Assembly: GCF_023074185.1 (NCBI RefSeq)
Contig: NZ_JADPKY010000121.1
Span: forward strand, 1-32,364
Reading direction: 5' to 3'
Length of the DNA: 32,364 nucleotides
DNA from: Bradyrhizobium sp. 132
GTDB lineage: Bacteria; Pseudomonadota; Alphaproteobacteria; Rhizobiales; Xanthobacteraceae
The notes under the pieces were generated by a model that was given only the letters and a program-made list of their open reading frames with translations, did no database searches and was not told where the DNA came from. Every line of letters begins with the position of its first letter. Position 1 is the first letter of the stretch. The translations under genes were made by a program, and so were the position numbers. This document shows, one piece after another, positions 15,642 through 23,035 of the stretch.

Positions 15642-16967
15642 TTGCACAAGATCTGGAGCGTACTTTCCTTCCGGCAGCGGCTGCTGTTGCCGATCGCCGC
15701 AATGATCCTTAGCGCATTGATGTCCGGAGCGGTCGCACTTCTCGTCTTCTCGCCGGACCAGTTCGAGTACGAAAACGAGCAGGAAGCCGGCTCCGCTCGA
15801 GCGGTCGCGAACGCTCTCAACGCGGCACTGAAGGCTTCCCGCAATCCCGAGGAGACGCTCGACGCTTTCGGCACCAATCTCGGAAACGTCGAGGCGGTCG
15901 GGTATCTTTCTGGGGGCACGGCTGCGCCCAAGCGCACCGCGCGCTTTAACGGCAGTAAGGTGCCGGCCTGGTTCGTCTCGAACCTCGCCATTCCTGACCT
16001 CACGAAGAGCTATCCGATCGACATAGGGACTGCCCGGGTCGGCGCTATCGTGTACTCCCCGGACTTGTCGGCCGACATTTGGGAAAAGTGGATGGGCTTT
16101 CTGGCGATCATCTCGACCGGCTCGCTGCCGATGCTGTTCGCCGCGTTCGGCACGCATCTGGTTGCCGGAAGGACGATCCGCCCGATGGAGCGACTGGGCG
16201 CCGGCCTCACCCGGATGCGCGAGGGCGACTACGATGCGGTCATTCCTCTCACCGGTCCGCCAGAGATCCAACAGTTCTGCCGGGAGGCCAACCGCCTCGC
16301 TGCAACCCTGGAGCAACTGAGTCGCGACAACCGAGATCTCCTGCGTAAGCTCGTCTCGCTGCAGGACGAGGAGAGACGTAGGGTCGCGCGCGAACTTCAC
16401 GACGAGATGGGGCCTCTGCTTTTCGCAATCCGCGCCAACGTCGCGGCACTCTCGGAAAGCGCGCCCGAGAGCAGCGCGCCATTGCAAGGCTTGGTCGAGG
16501 CGGCCGAAGCCCTGCAGCAGGCCAACAAGCGTATCCTTCAAGGATTGAGCCCGCTCTACCTCGAGGCACTGGGTCTGTTCGGAAGCCTCGAGGCGCTGTT
16601 GCGCGACGCACGCAAACAAGCCCCGGGGATGCGAATCCGATCGAATATCGGGCGTGATCTTGACGCCCTCGATGACCTGTTGTCGCAGACGACCTACCGT
16701 GTGATTCAGGAAGGCGTTACGAACGTGCTGCGGCACGCAAATGCGTCCCACATGGATGTCTCGGCGACGATCGACATGGATAATCTGAACATCGAAATCG
16801 CGGATGACGGCTCCTCGCTCCCGGACTTTAACTTCGGCCGCGGTCTGACCGGCATGTCCGAACGCGCTCGCGCGCTGGACGGCAAACTCGAGCTTTCGCG
16901 CGAGAACGGCCGTACGATCGTGCGCTGCAGTCTTCCGATCCATCGCGAGACAGTCGACCAATCCTAA
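15642..16967 (+). CDS. UhpB/NarX-type membrane sensor histidine kinase
   Basis: A 441-residue kinase. I take the TTG at 15642 as start because AAGGAG lies 6 bases upstream and the protein then begins directly at the first membrane helix (about 13-37). A periplasmic sensor of about 110 residues follows, then a second helix (about 152-175), a HAMP linker (RTIRPMERLGAGLTRMREGD), and a HisKA_3 domain with the H-box VARELHDEMGPLLFAI (His253). The HATPase domain has VIQEGVTNVLRHANAS, ADDGSS and GLTGMSERA. It should phosphorylate the divergent NarL-type regulator. The signal is unknown; the periplasmic domain shows no recognised fold. Confidence 0.92.
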   Translation: MHKIWSVLSFRQRLLLPIAAMILSALMSGAVALLVFSPDQFEYENEQEAGSARAVANALNAALKASRNPEETLDAFGTNLGNVEAVGYLSGGTAAPKRTARFNGSKVPAWFVSNLAIPDLTKSYPIDIGTARVGAIVYSPDLSADIWEKWMGFLAIISTGSLPMLFAAFGTHLVAGRTIRPMERLGAGLTRMREGDYDAVIPLTGPPEIQQFCREANRLAATLEQLSRDNRDLLRKLVSLQDEERRRVARELHDEMGPLLFAIRANVAALSESAPESSAPLQGLVEAAEALQQANKRILQGLSPLYLEALGLFGSLEALLRDARKQAPGMRIRSNIGRDLDALDDLLSQTTYRVIQEGVTNVLRHANASHMDVSATIDMDNLNIEIADDGSSLPDFNFGRGLTGMSERARALDGKLELSRENGRTIVRCSLPIHRETVDQS

Positions 16968-17055
16968 ACGTGGAGCAAAACCGGCGGTTCATGCACTGTT
17001 CAACCCGCTCGGCGTAATTAAGCCCCGCCACCGGGCACAATACGCGAGGTGGAAT

Positions 17056-17427
17056 ATGTCGAGTTCAGGAACGGATTTCGACCCTGTCGGGGTCGTAATC
17101 GATTGGCTTGATGCGTGCCGCCAGCGTCGCTTGGCGGATCTATTGGAGCTTTATGCCGACGAGGCGACGCTCGATTTCTGCGACGGCGGACGCTTCGTCC
17201 GGCGGAGCGGCCTGCTTCGCTATTGGCAAGGCAAGCTGCAGGCCGCAACGCCGGCCGCTTTCGAACTCCGCGAAGTGCTGCCTGACGGGGAATGCGTTAT
17301 CCTAGATTACCTAGATTACGACGGCACAGCCGCGCGGACCAAATTCTGGTTCGATGACGAGGGAAATACCAGCAGAACGCGCTGCACATCGCTCGGCAGC
17401 GCTGGCTCGAGATCCAACGCCGCATAG
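17056..17427 (+). CDS. NTF2-like (SnoaL-type) protein
   Basis: A 123-residue cytoplasmic protein with the NTF2-like pattern. The N-terminal helices are VGVVIDWLDACRQRRLADLL. ELYADEATLDFCDGGRFVRR follows, then GLLRYWQGKL and strands ELREVLPDGECVILDYLDYD and RTKFWFDDEGN. This cone-shaped fold binds small ligands or acts as an enzyme (SnoaL cyclases, ketosteroid isomerase) or as a plain binding domain. No catalytic residues can be assigned. GAGGTGGA precedes the ATG at 17056. It lies downstream of the sensor kinase with an 88-base gap and ends just before a hairpin at 17452-17487. Confidence 0.7.
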   Translation: MSSSGTDFDPVGVVIDWLDACRQRRLADLLELYADEATLDFCDGGRFVRRSGLLRYWQGKLQAATPAAFELREVLPDGECVILDYLDYDGTAARTKFWFDDEGNTSRTRCTSLGSAGSRSNAA

Positions 17428-17451
17428 CTGAGCTGAAATTAAGTGAGCTAC

Positions 17452-17487
17452 GGTGAAGAGGTCGCCATTTCGGCGAGTCTCTTCACC
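17452..17487. terminator. Long imperfect hairpin between convergent genes
   Basis: GGTGAAGAG (17452-17460) pairs with CTCTTCACC (17479-17487). Inside, TCGCC (17462-17466) pairs with GGCGA (17472-17476) around loop ATTTC. It sits between the NTF2-like gene end and the end of the opposite 26-residue gene. There is no T-tract, so a bidirectional terminator or an RNA 3'-end stabiliser is inference. Confidence 0.5.
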
Positions 17488-17499
17488 GGCACATTGCGA

Positions 17500-17580
17500 T
17501 CAGTGCATGTGACCGATCAGGTAGATACCGCCGCCGACGAAGAGGACGGCCGGCACGGCCCACAGAATGAGGACGGGCAT
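17500..17580 (-). CDS. 26-residue membrane microprotein
   Basis: Twenty-six codons encoding one hydrophobic segment: MPVLILWAVPAVLFVGGGIY, then a short tail ending HMH. GGGAG precedes the ATG at 17580, and the gene starts 24 bases after the stop of the secreted protein at 17605-17838 on the same strand, so they probably share the EcfG-type promoter at 17884-17909. The start (MP-V/I-L..W) and the position as second gene behind a larger stress-type gene parallel the 22-residue gene at 11564. I know no characterised family; function is unknown. Confidence 0.65.
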   Translation of the reverse strand: MPVLILWAVPAVLFVGGGIYLIGHMH

Positions 17581-17604
17581 TGTCGTCTCCCTGAGTTGCT
17601 TTGG

Positions 17605-17838
17605 TTAGTTGGAGGAACAGACCTTGACGGTCTTCATCCCAGCTTCGGCCTCCGTGCGGGTCTTATAAACCGTGCCGGACGGGCTCACGACCGTCGTCGT
17701 CGTGTCGACGGGCTTCTTGTCGACGATGGTGCAATGTTTGGTCTTCGCGTCCTGCACGACGTAGAATTCGTCGGCCGCGAACGCAGGGGTCACGAAGGCC
17801 GCGATCAGAGTCGCAGCGGCAAGGGTTTTAAAGGTCAT
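17605..17838 (-). CDS. Small secreted protein, unknown function
   Basis: A 77-residue protein with a clear signal peptide (MTFKTLAAATLIAAFVTPAF, cut after AFA). The mature domain of about 55 residues is EFYVVQDAKTKHCTIVDKKP, a threonine run, then GTVYKTRTEAEAGMKTVKVC. Two cysteines, one mid-domain and one near the end, could form a disulphide. GGAGGAGACGAC precedes the ATG at 17838. The upstream promoter has exact EcfG boxes. Proteins of this shape are frequent in Bradyrhizobium and annotated as hypothetical. A periplasmic stress role is inferred from the promoter only. Confidence 0.8.
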   Translation of the reverse strand: MTFKTLAAATLIAAFVTPAFAADEFYVVQDAKTKHCTIVDKKPVDTTTTVVSPSGTVYKTRTEAEAGMKTVKVCSSN

Positions 17839-17883
17839 GTCGTCTCCTCCAGTGTTCCCGAGGCATATCCACGGGCGGACGCC

Positions 17884-17909
17884 AACGGGAAAAAGCGGCA
17901 ATTGGTTCC
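17884..17909 (-). promoter_or_regulatory. EcfG-type promoter for the secreted protein/microprotein pair
   Basis: On the minus strand GGAAC (17909-17905), a 17-base spacer, CGTT (17887-17884). Exact boxes, 45 bases before the start at 17838. Confidence 0.75.
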
Positions 17910-17917
17910 TGGCGTGA

Positions 17918-17942
17918 GGAACATTGCCACAGTGGGAAGGTT
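17918..17942 (+). promoter_or_regulatory. EcfG-type promoter for the DUF1236 gene, divergent partner
   Basis: GGAAC 17918-17922, a 16-base spacer, GGTT 17939-17942, 36 bases before the ATG at 17979. The two -35 boxes are 8 bases apart and face away from each other. Confidence 0.65.
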
Positions 17943-17978
17943 CTTCGCTGCGCCGCATCCAGCGGCGAGGAGAACGAG

Positions 17979-18320
17979 ATGAAGAAGTTGCTGCTGATTT
18001 CCGCCGCCGTGCTGATCTCGACGAGCGCTTTCGCTCAGACGACCGTCGTTACGACGACGGGAACGGGACATTCCGGCGCCGTTCAAATCGAGCCAGAATA
18101 CCGCACGAAGATCCGGAGCTACGTCACTGAGCACAAGATCCGTCCGGTCGAGACGCGGGTGAAGATCGTTGTCGGCTCGCCGGTGCCGCGAGACGTCGAA
18201 CTCGAGGCGGTGCCGACAGAGTGGGGGCCGTCGCTCACCAAGTATCGTTACGTCTATTCCGGCGAGCGCGTGATGCTGGTCGATCCCGAAACCCGCGCCG
18301 TAATTCAGGAAGTCGAATAA
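17979..18320 (+). CDS. DUF1236 protein, secreted, single domain
   Basis: A 113-residue protein: signal peptide MKKLLLISAAVLISTSAFAQ, a short threonine/glycine linker, then one DUF1236 domain (EPEYRTKIRSYVTEHKIRPV, VVGSPVPRDVELEAVPTEWG, YRYVYSGERVMLVDPETRAV). The domain is restricted mainly to rhizobia and relatives, and its function is unknown. The signal peptide places it in the periplasm. A related protein with two such domains is at 20400. GAGGAGAACGAG precedes the ATG. Confidence 0.9.
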   Translation: MKKLLLISAAVLISTSAFAQTTVVTTTGTGHSGAVQIEPEYRTKIRSYVTEHKIRPVETRVKIVVGSPVPRDVELEAVPTEWGPSLTKYRYVYSGERVMLVDPETRAVIQEVE

Positions 18321-18396
18321 GCCACCGCGGCGGGTCGCGGAGGAGGCGCCCCGCCGCGAACTCGATCCCGACGCGCTCGAAAGAGATTGGCCCCGC

Positions 18397-19581
18397 TCAG
18401 GCGAGTGGGATTTCGATTTTGGCCTTGAGCCCGTCGGGATCAAAATTCATGTCGACGCGGGCGCCAAGTTGGTGCGGGAGAAGGCGTCTCAGAAGCTGCG
18501 TGCCGAAACCCATCCTAGTTGGCTGCGACGAAGGGTAGACGTCCCTTTCGAGCCACTCGAACGCCAAGCCGTCAGCGATCCGTTTCCAGACCACTTCCAG
18601 CTTTCCGCCGCGAGGGGACAGGGCGCCGTGCTTGACCGCGTTGGTGGTCAGTTCGTGCAGGGCCATGCCGAACGCCATGGCCGGCTGCGCCCCCAGAACG
18701 ACATCAGGCCCGGCCAACGAAACACGGTCGCTGCTTTCGTCGGTATACATAGCTAATTCGTTCTCCAAGAGATCGCGCAAGGCGACATGCTCCTGGCCGC
18801 CGGCGGTGAGCATGGAACGCGTTCGAGAGTGCCTCGATGCGGCCGTTGAAGGACTTGCCGAACTCTTCCAGCGAACGCGCACTGCGGATCGTCGAGCCCG
18901 CCAGCGCCTGAACGGTCGCGAGGCTTGATCCGGTGTTCGAGCTCCTGAACCAGAAGGGACAGTCGCTGCTCGGTCTCGGACCGTCTCGCGAGCTCTTCGC
19001 CGCTGGCGGCCAGCGCGGTCCAGCCTTTGACGTTGCGACCGACGGTGACGTCGTGTCGGCAAACCACGTCGAGAACGTCTCGAGGCCCGCAACTGTCCAG
19101 ACATTAGCTGCACATCGAGATCATGCGGCGACCTTTCAGGCCGCGCGACGCGCGCGATTCGTAATCCTGAAAGTCCGCCCGCTGGTCGCGCTGGAGCCAA
19201 CCTATGTTGCCATTGGTCCGAAAGCCCTTGAATCCGCCGGCGCGGGCCTGCTCTTCGCTACGCAGCAGGCCGTCGGCCGCCGCCCGCTCTCGATGGCGCC
19301 GGCGACGGCGTACCATGTGCGCACATCGTGAATCTCTATTTGCTTTGCCAGCTCCCTCCGGTCGAAATCGCCGACTGCCGCCCGCAGCGCGCTGCGGGCG
19401 TCGTCGGCTCCGAACGGGTCCATCGCAACGAGTAGACATCGCTCGTCATTCTCAAGACCCGCCTTGAAATAGGGAACGATCGCATCGCGCAGCTCGTCGC
19501 CATTGGCAAGAATTGGCAAAGATGCGAGCCCCAAGGCAATTTATCGATGCCGGCAAGGCCGACTGGGGCGTGATCCGACAT
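18397..19581 (-). pseudogene. MEDS-domain HWE-type histidine kinase, multiply frameshifted
   Basis: Pieces of one kinase lie in order across several minus-strand frames. The head is GIDKLPWGSHLCQF, then after a shift the MEDS sensor: ELRDAIVPYFKAGLENDERC, FGADDARSALRAAV, KQIEIHDVRTWY. Next come GGFKGFRTNGNIGWLQRDQR, GLKGRRMISMCS, LDVVCRHDVTVGRNVKGWTA and the coiled linker SETEQRLSLLVQELEHRIK. The end is the HWE ATPase: HVALRDLLENELAMYTDESS, GMALHELTTNAVKHGALSPR, GFGTQLLRRLLP, ending EIPLA. At least four register changes are needed, and the His-bearing segment is scrambled. Intact relatives sense small molecules or one-carbon compounds through MEDS. This copy cannot produce the full protein. 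Confidence 0.85.
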
Positions 19582-19816
19582 GCACATTTCCGGATTCCGC
19601 ACCGCGCATCGGCGGGAATTAGTGGCACTCTAGCGCAAAGCGGAGCATATCGTCTGCGACAAACGTGCCGCAGAATCGCTGGGGCTGCTTGCACCCGCGG
19701 AATGCCGAAGGTTCCTTTGTTCACTATTGGACCGACATGATTTGCCGACTCGTCATCGCGCGTCCCGCCCACGATTTCGCGCGAGGTTCTCAGCCGCCGT
19801 TCCACGGAACGACGAA

Positions 19817-20374
19817 GTGAACTTTCAGGTCACAGTGCTGAAGATCCTGGCGAGTTACCCGCGCGGTCATGCCGCGATGGCGGACCTCAAGCGCGACATG
19901 GCAATACTGGCGACCAGCGGGCGCGAGTGGGCCGAGCGCACCAAGCGGCTCGCAGCTCGGGTCCCCGGCCTCGACATCTTCTCGCAAGGTCTTGTGGAGC
20001 GACTCGATGGCGGTTGGCGGATCACTGACAAGGGCAGAGCGGTGCTTGAAATGATGGAGGCGCGACTGGCATCCCCGCCGCTCCAAGCGCACGTGCACGA
20101 ACTCACCGCGCCCGAACCCGCCAGGGACTTTGCGCGTCAATTGACTTCAATTCCCTCGCGCGGCGCAATCAACGCAGACAGGCCCGCCGCCGGCTGCGCC
20201 GTGCGGCGGCTGCGAAGCGAACGTCGCTGGCGAAGTAGCCGAGGCGACCACAGTCATCACGCCGCGGGATCCCAGAGCGAACTTCGGTTGATTAAATTCG
20301 AGTTCCGTTCGGCTCCAACGGGAAACTGCCGCTTCTTCCCGATTTCAGGAACGCTCGCCTGGCCGCGCGGTTGA
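19817..20374 (+). CDS. Conserved small protein with possible winged-helix fold
   Basis: The conserved part begins at GTG 19817: VNFQVTVLKILASYPRGHAA, MADLKRDMAILATSGREWAE, then RLAARVPGLDIFSQGLVERL and GGWRITDKGRAVLEMMEA. The helix pattern and the strand GGWRITDKGRAVL look like a winged helix, as in restriction-enzyme N-terminal (Mrr-like) domains. This is inference. No strong ribosome site is seen; the frame stays open back to 19727. Beyond about codon 95 (near 20100) the tail is unlike a conserved domain and runs over the promoter at 20348-20372, so the native 3' end may have been lost by a frameshift. Function is unknown. Confidence 0.55.
   Translation: MNFQVTVLKILASYPRGHAAMADLKRDMAILATSGREWAERTKRLAARVPGLDIFSQGLVERLDGGWRITDKGRAVLEMMEARLASPPLQAHVHELTAPEPARDFARQLTSIPSRGAINADRPAAGCAVRRLRSERRWRSSRGDHSHHAAGSQSELRLIKFEFRSAPTGNCRFFPISGTLAWPRG
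20348..20372 (+). promoter_or_regulatory. EcfG-type promoter for the two-domain DUF1236 gene
   Basis: GGAAC 20348-20352, a 16-base spacer, GGTT 20369-20372, 27 bases before the ATG at 20400. Confidence 0.6.
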
Positions 20375-20399
20375 TGTGCGCTTTTTCTTGGAGGACACC

Positions 20400-21488
20400 A
20401 TGATCAAACGCCAGTTGATGACGGCGACCGCAGCCATTCTGATTTCGACCGCCGCTTTCGCGCAGAGCAATTCCAAGGATGTTCCGAGCGCGAGCCCCTC
20501 GGCGCAACAGACCGATAAGTCGGCGCCGACTCCGCAGACGTCCAATCCATCGGCCACGACGTCGACGCAGTCGCAGGTTGCGCCCCCGCCCGCTTCGGCC
20601 CAGACCCCATCCGCATCTACGACCTCTCAGACGCAGAACACCGCCACCGACAGTACCCGTACCAACCAGAACTCGACCGCGACGAGCGGCGGCGGCAACA
20701 ACACGTCCGCGCAGGGTAGTCAGCAGCCTGCTACGGCCAGCCAGACCCAGTCCGGGCAACCGGCGACCAACCAGCAGCAGTCGACTAATCCGCCGCCCTC
20801 CACAAGCGCCAACCAGGCGCAGCAGACGCCGGCGGCGACGGGCAATTCGTCGAACCCCTCCGCGCAGCGTCAGGATACCCAGCAGAATGCTGCCGGGCGA
20901 ACGGGCTCGGAGAGGACCAATGTTTCGGTTCAACTCAGCGACACGCAGCGGACCCGCGTCAGCGAATCCGTCTCGCATCTGAACGTCCAGCCTCTCACCA
21001 ACGTCAATTTCTCGGCGTCGGTGGGTACGGCCATTCCGCGCGACGTGCGCCTGCAGCAACTTCCGGCCGACGTCGTCGAAATCGTTCCGCAGTACCGGGG
21101 CTACAACTTTGTCCTGGTCCGCGACGAGATCGTGATCGTCGATCCTTCGAGCTATCAGATCGTCGCCACGATGCCCTACTCGGGGCGATCTACGGCGGCC
21201 GCGCCGGCGCCCCGCGAGCAGCGCAAGGTGACCTTCAGCGACCGTGATCGGGAGACGGTGCGCAAGCACGTGCGGACGGCTCCGGTCGAAAGGCGGACGA
21301 CGGGAAGCACGGTGCGAACCGAGATCCGGAGAGGCGAACGCGTGCCTGACAGCGTCGAGATCGAAGCCTTCCCGGAGGACGTTTACCGGGACGCGCCGAC
21401 GCTTCGCGAGTACCGCTACATCCACCGCGACAGCCGTACCTACATCGTCGAGCCGCAGGAGCGGCGCGTCATCGAAGAAATCGACTGA
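20400..21488 (+). CDS. DUF1236 protein with two domains and a long Q/T/S-rich linker
   Basis: A 362-residue secreted protein. The signal peptide is MIKRQLMTATAAILISTAAF (cut after FAQ). Residues about 23-170 are low-complexity, rich in Gln, Thr, Ser, Ala, Asn and Pro, and likely disordered. Two DUF1236 domains follow: the first from VSVQLSDTQRTRVSESVSHL to IVDPSSYQIVATMPYSG, the second from RKVTFSDRDRETVRKHVRTA to YIVEPQERRVIEEID. A cell-wall or outer-membrane spacer role is a guess from the linker. The ATG at 20400 follows GGAGGACACC. The gene at 21516 starts 27 bases after its stop and probably shares the transcript. Confidence 0.88.
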   Translation: MIKRQLMTATAAILISTAAFAQSNSKDVPSASPSAQQTDKSAPTPQTSNPSATTSTQSQVAPPPASAQTPSASTTSQTQNTATDSTRTNQNSTATSGGGNNTSAQGSQQPATASQTQSGQPATNQQQSTNPPPSTSANQAQQTPAATGNSSNPSAQRQDTQQNAAGRTGSERTNVSVQLSDTQRTRVSESVSHLNVQPLTNVNFSASVGTAIPRDVRLQQLPADVVEIVPQYRGYNFVLVRDEIVIVDPSSYQIVATMPYSGRSTAAAPAPREQRKVTFSDRDRETVRKHVRTAPVERRTTGSTVRTEIRRGERVPDSVEIEAFPEDVYRDAPTLREYRYIHRDSRTYIVEPQERRVIEEID

Positions 21489-21515
21489 ACTATAAACCGG
21501 TAGGAGGAGAGAACG

Positions 21516-21827
21516 ATGAAGACCATTCTGCTCGCAGCCGCGGCCCTCGCGTCGCTCGCAACAGCCGCTTCAGCCGCGCCGCTCAACGTCGGCGGCCTAG
21601 CCACCGTGGAGACGGCCAACGTCCAACAGGTCCGCCTGGTCTGCGACGAATACGGCCGTTGCTTCCGGACGCGGGGCCCACGCTACGTCCAACGCTACTA
21701 CGACGACGACGCCTACGTCGCGCGCCGCAGCTACGGCTACTACGGCGGACCGGGTTATTACGATCGCGGTTATGGCTCCTACGGCGGGCCGAGCATCGGC
21801 TTCAGCTTCGGCGCTCGCGGCTGGTGA
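21516..21827 (+). CDS. Small secreted Tyr/Gly/Arg-rich protein
   Basis: A 103-residue protein with a signal peptide (MKTILLAAAALASLATAASA). The mature part has a short Cys pair (LVCDEYGRCFRTRGP) and then a tail dominated by Tyr, Gly, Arg and Asp (YVQRYYDDDAYVARRSYGYY, GGPGYYDRGYGSYGGP). Such proteins are common in Bradyrhizobium and relatives and lack a known function. Aromatic/glycine tails can be surface-adhesive, which is inference. TAGGAGGAGAGAACG gives a strong ribosome site. A textbook terminator follows at 21846-21875. Confidence 0.85.
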   Translation: MKTILLAAAALASLATAASAAPLNVGGLATVETANVQQVRLVCDEYGRCFRTRGPRYVQRYYDDDAYVARRSYGYYGGPGYYDRGYGSYGGPSIGFSFGARGW

Positions 21828-21845
21828 TCGACGAGACCCTCGACG

Positions 21846-21875
21846 AAGGGGCTACCCGGACGGGTGGCCCCTTTT
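21846..21875 (+). terminator. Rho-independent terminator
   Basis: AAGGGGCTACCC (21846-21857) pairs with GGGTGGCCCCTT (21862-21873), one T-G wobble, loop GGAC, ending in TTTT (21872-21875). It closes the DUF1236/Tyr-Gly transcript and overlaps the last codons of the opposite gene at 21852-22076. Confidence 0.85.
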
Positions 21876-22076
21876 GCGTTGTCCTGCATCGAGGCGCTTG
21901 AGAAACTTTACTCCTTCGACCGCCAACGCCCCGGCGCTCAGCCGGTCCGCAGCGAGCCATTCCTCGACGAATTGCATGAGGGCCGCATGGCGCGCTTTGT
22001 CGTCCTTCGCAGACGGATGGATCAGCGTATAGAATTCCCATGCGCGGGTCGCCGCGGCGCTGCTTTCGGTGGGCAT
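21852..22076 (-). CDS. Small helical protein, unknown function
   Basis: A 74-residue cytoplasmic protein from the ATG at 22076, which follows GGAGAG at good spacing. An upstream in-frame Met (at 22109) lacks this. The sequence is mainly helical: AATRAWEFYTLIHPSAKDDK, ARHAALMQFVEEWLAADRLS, AGALAVEGVKFLKRLD. No family is recognised. Its last codons coincide with the plus-strand terminator stem, so both genes share the hairpin. The region upstream (22077-22161) has no GGAAC element on this strand. Confidence 0.65.
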   Translation of the reverse strand: MPTESSAAATRAWEFYTLIHPSAKDDKARHAALMQFVEEWLAADRLSAGALAVEGVKFLKRLDAGQRKRGHPSG

Positions 22077-22161
22077 CGAAAACTCTCCTAGGCAGAGGAA
22101 AAGTGCCATTATTTCCCGGCAAATTCAAACCGATATTGTCCGTAAAGCGTCGCTCCTTATA

Positions 22162-22186
22162 GGAACGATTGCCGAAAATTCCCGTT
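22162..22186 (+). promoter_or_regulatory. EcfG-type promoter, exact boxes
   Basis: GGAAC 22162-22166, a 16-base spacer, CGTT 22183-22186, 42 bases before the ATG at 22229. Confidence 0.75.
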
Positions 22187-22228
22187 GTGACGCGGAGCTC
22201 GACCGTCGGGCTCGATCAGCGGGGGTTC

Positions 22229-22724
22229 ATGCCGGTCGTCAGATATTTCGTTTTCGTCGGCAGCGTGCTTTTCGGCCTGCTCTTGGCAGCTGATCGATAT
22301 CTGCCTGCGCCCGCCAGAGCGCTCTGCCGCAATCGACGTAGATCGAAGCATCATCAGAATCCGCTCGGCGCGAAACCTCCCGGAAAAGATCGTTTTCGAT
22401 ACGGCGAACCCGCCCGTGGTGATGGCTTCTGGTCCGGCCGAGATCGAGCAGCGGGAATATCCGCGGCACGCACTCGCGATGATGCCGCAGGATAGTCGAG
22501 CCGTACAGCCCGCGCCGACCCCGATCGGCCGCGTCGCCGAGCGTCGCGCCCCCGTCCGCATCGTGCGCTTCGAAAGCCGGCCGAGCGACGCGTGGCGATG
22601 GACCGCCATGAATTGTTCGCCGGGTGGTAGCCGAATCGAAATCGCGAACATGCGGGCATGCCCGGACCCCGCATCTCAAGGTCCAACCGAGACGACCGCA
22701 AATCGCATCAGGAGAGAAGAATGA
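22229..22724 (+). pseudogene. Membrane-anchored small protein gene, frameshifted
   Basis: The start MPVVRYFVFVGSVLFGLLLA, then ADRYLP, is an N-terminal membrane anchor. About base 22312 the frame is lost and the expected continuation appears in another frame: RSIIRIRSARNLPEKIVFDT, ANPPVVMASGPAEI, reading on to TGA 22722-22724. Rhizobial proteins I recall have this layout (anchor, then IRIxSxRxxPExIVFDT). A one- or two-base indel fits. The stop overlaps the ATG of the next gene (ATGA), so the two were coupled. Function is unknown even for intact copies. Confidence 0.65.
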
Positions 22725-22945
22725 AGGTACTTGTATTGGTGTCCGCAACCGCGTTGGCGACGGTTCTCGCGTTTTCTCCCGCGTCAGCGAGGCTTGGCAT
22801 CGCTCCGATGGCCTCGACCCAGGACGATGCGATGATTCAAGTGGGCGGCGGCGGTCATCGTCAGGGCCATCATAGCTGGCACGGCGGTCGCGGTCACCAC
22901 TACGGCTGGTACCGCGGGCATGGTAACTGGCGGCATCGTCACTAA
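22721..22945 (+). CDS. Small secreted His/Gly-rich protein
   Basis: A 74-residue protein with a signal peptide (MKVLVLVSATALATVLAFSP, cut after ASA). A short middle follows, then a histidine/glycine/tryptophan-rich tail (GGGGHRQGHHSWHGGRGHHY, GWYRGHGNWRHRH). About 11 histidines in the last 30 residues could bind Ni, Zn or Cu. This is inference; no metal-homeostasis neighbour is present. GGAGAG lies 5-10 bases before the ATG, inside the tail of the preceding broken gene. It would be the second gene of the transcript from the 22162-22186 promoter. A hairpin follows at 22956-22978. Confidence 0.75.
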   Translation: MKVLVLVSATALATVLAFSPASARLGIAPMASTQDDAMIQVGGGGHRQGHHSWHGGRGHHYGWYRGHGNWRHRH

Positions 22946-22955
22946 CAGCGGCGAC

Positions 22956-22978
22956 GGGCCGGTCGCGACGGCCGGCCC
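22956..22978 (+). terminator. GC-rich hairpin after the His-rich gene
   Basis: GGGCCGG (22956-22962) pairs with CCGGCCC (22972-22978), 9-base loop. No T-tract follows, so only a possible terminator. Confidence 0.4.
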
Positions 22979-23035
22979 CGCTTCGATGCGCCTCGGTTGG
23001 CGCGCATCATCATTGTGCTAGAGAGCATGTGATCC

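Noticed and set aside
15531..16961. 476-codon open frame on the minus strand
   Set aside because: Antisense of the sensor kinase, which has a full set of kinase motifs.
20292..21425. 377-codon minus-strand frame opposite the DUF1236 gene
   Set aside because: Its Arg/Gly repeats are the complement of the low-complexity Q/T/S linker; no start signal.
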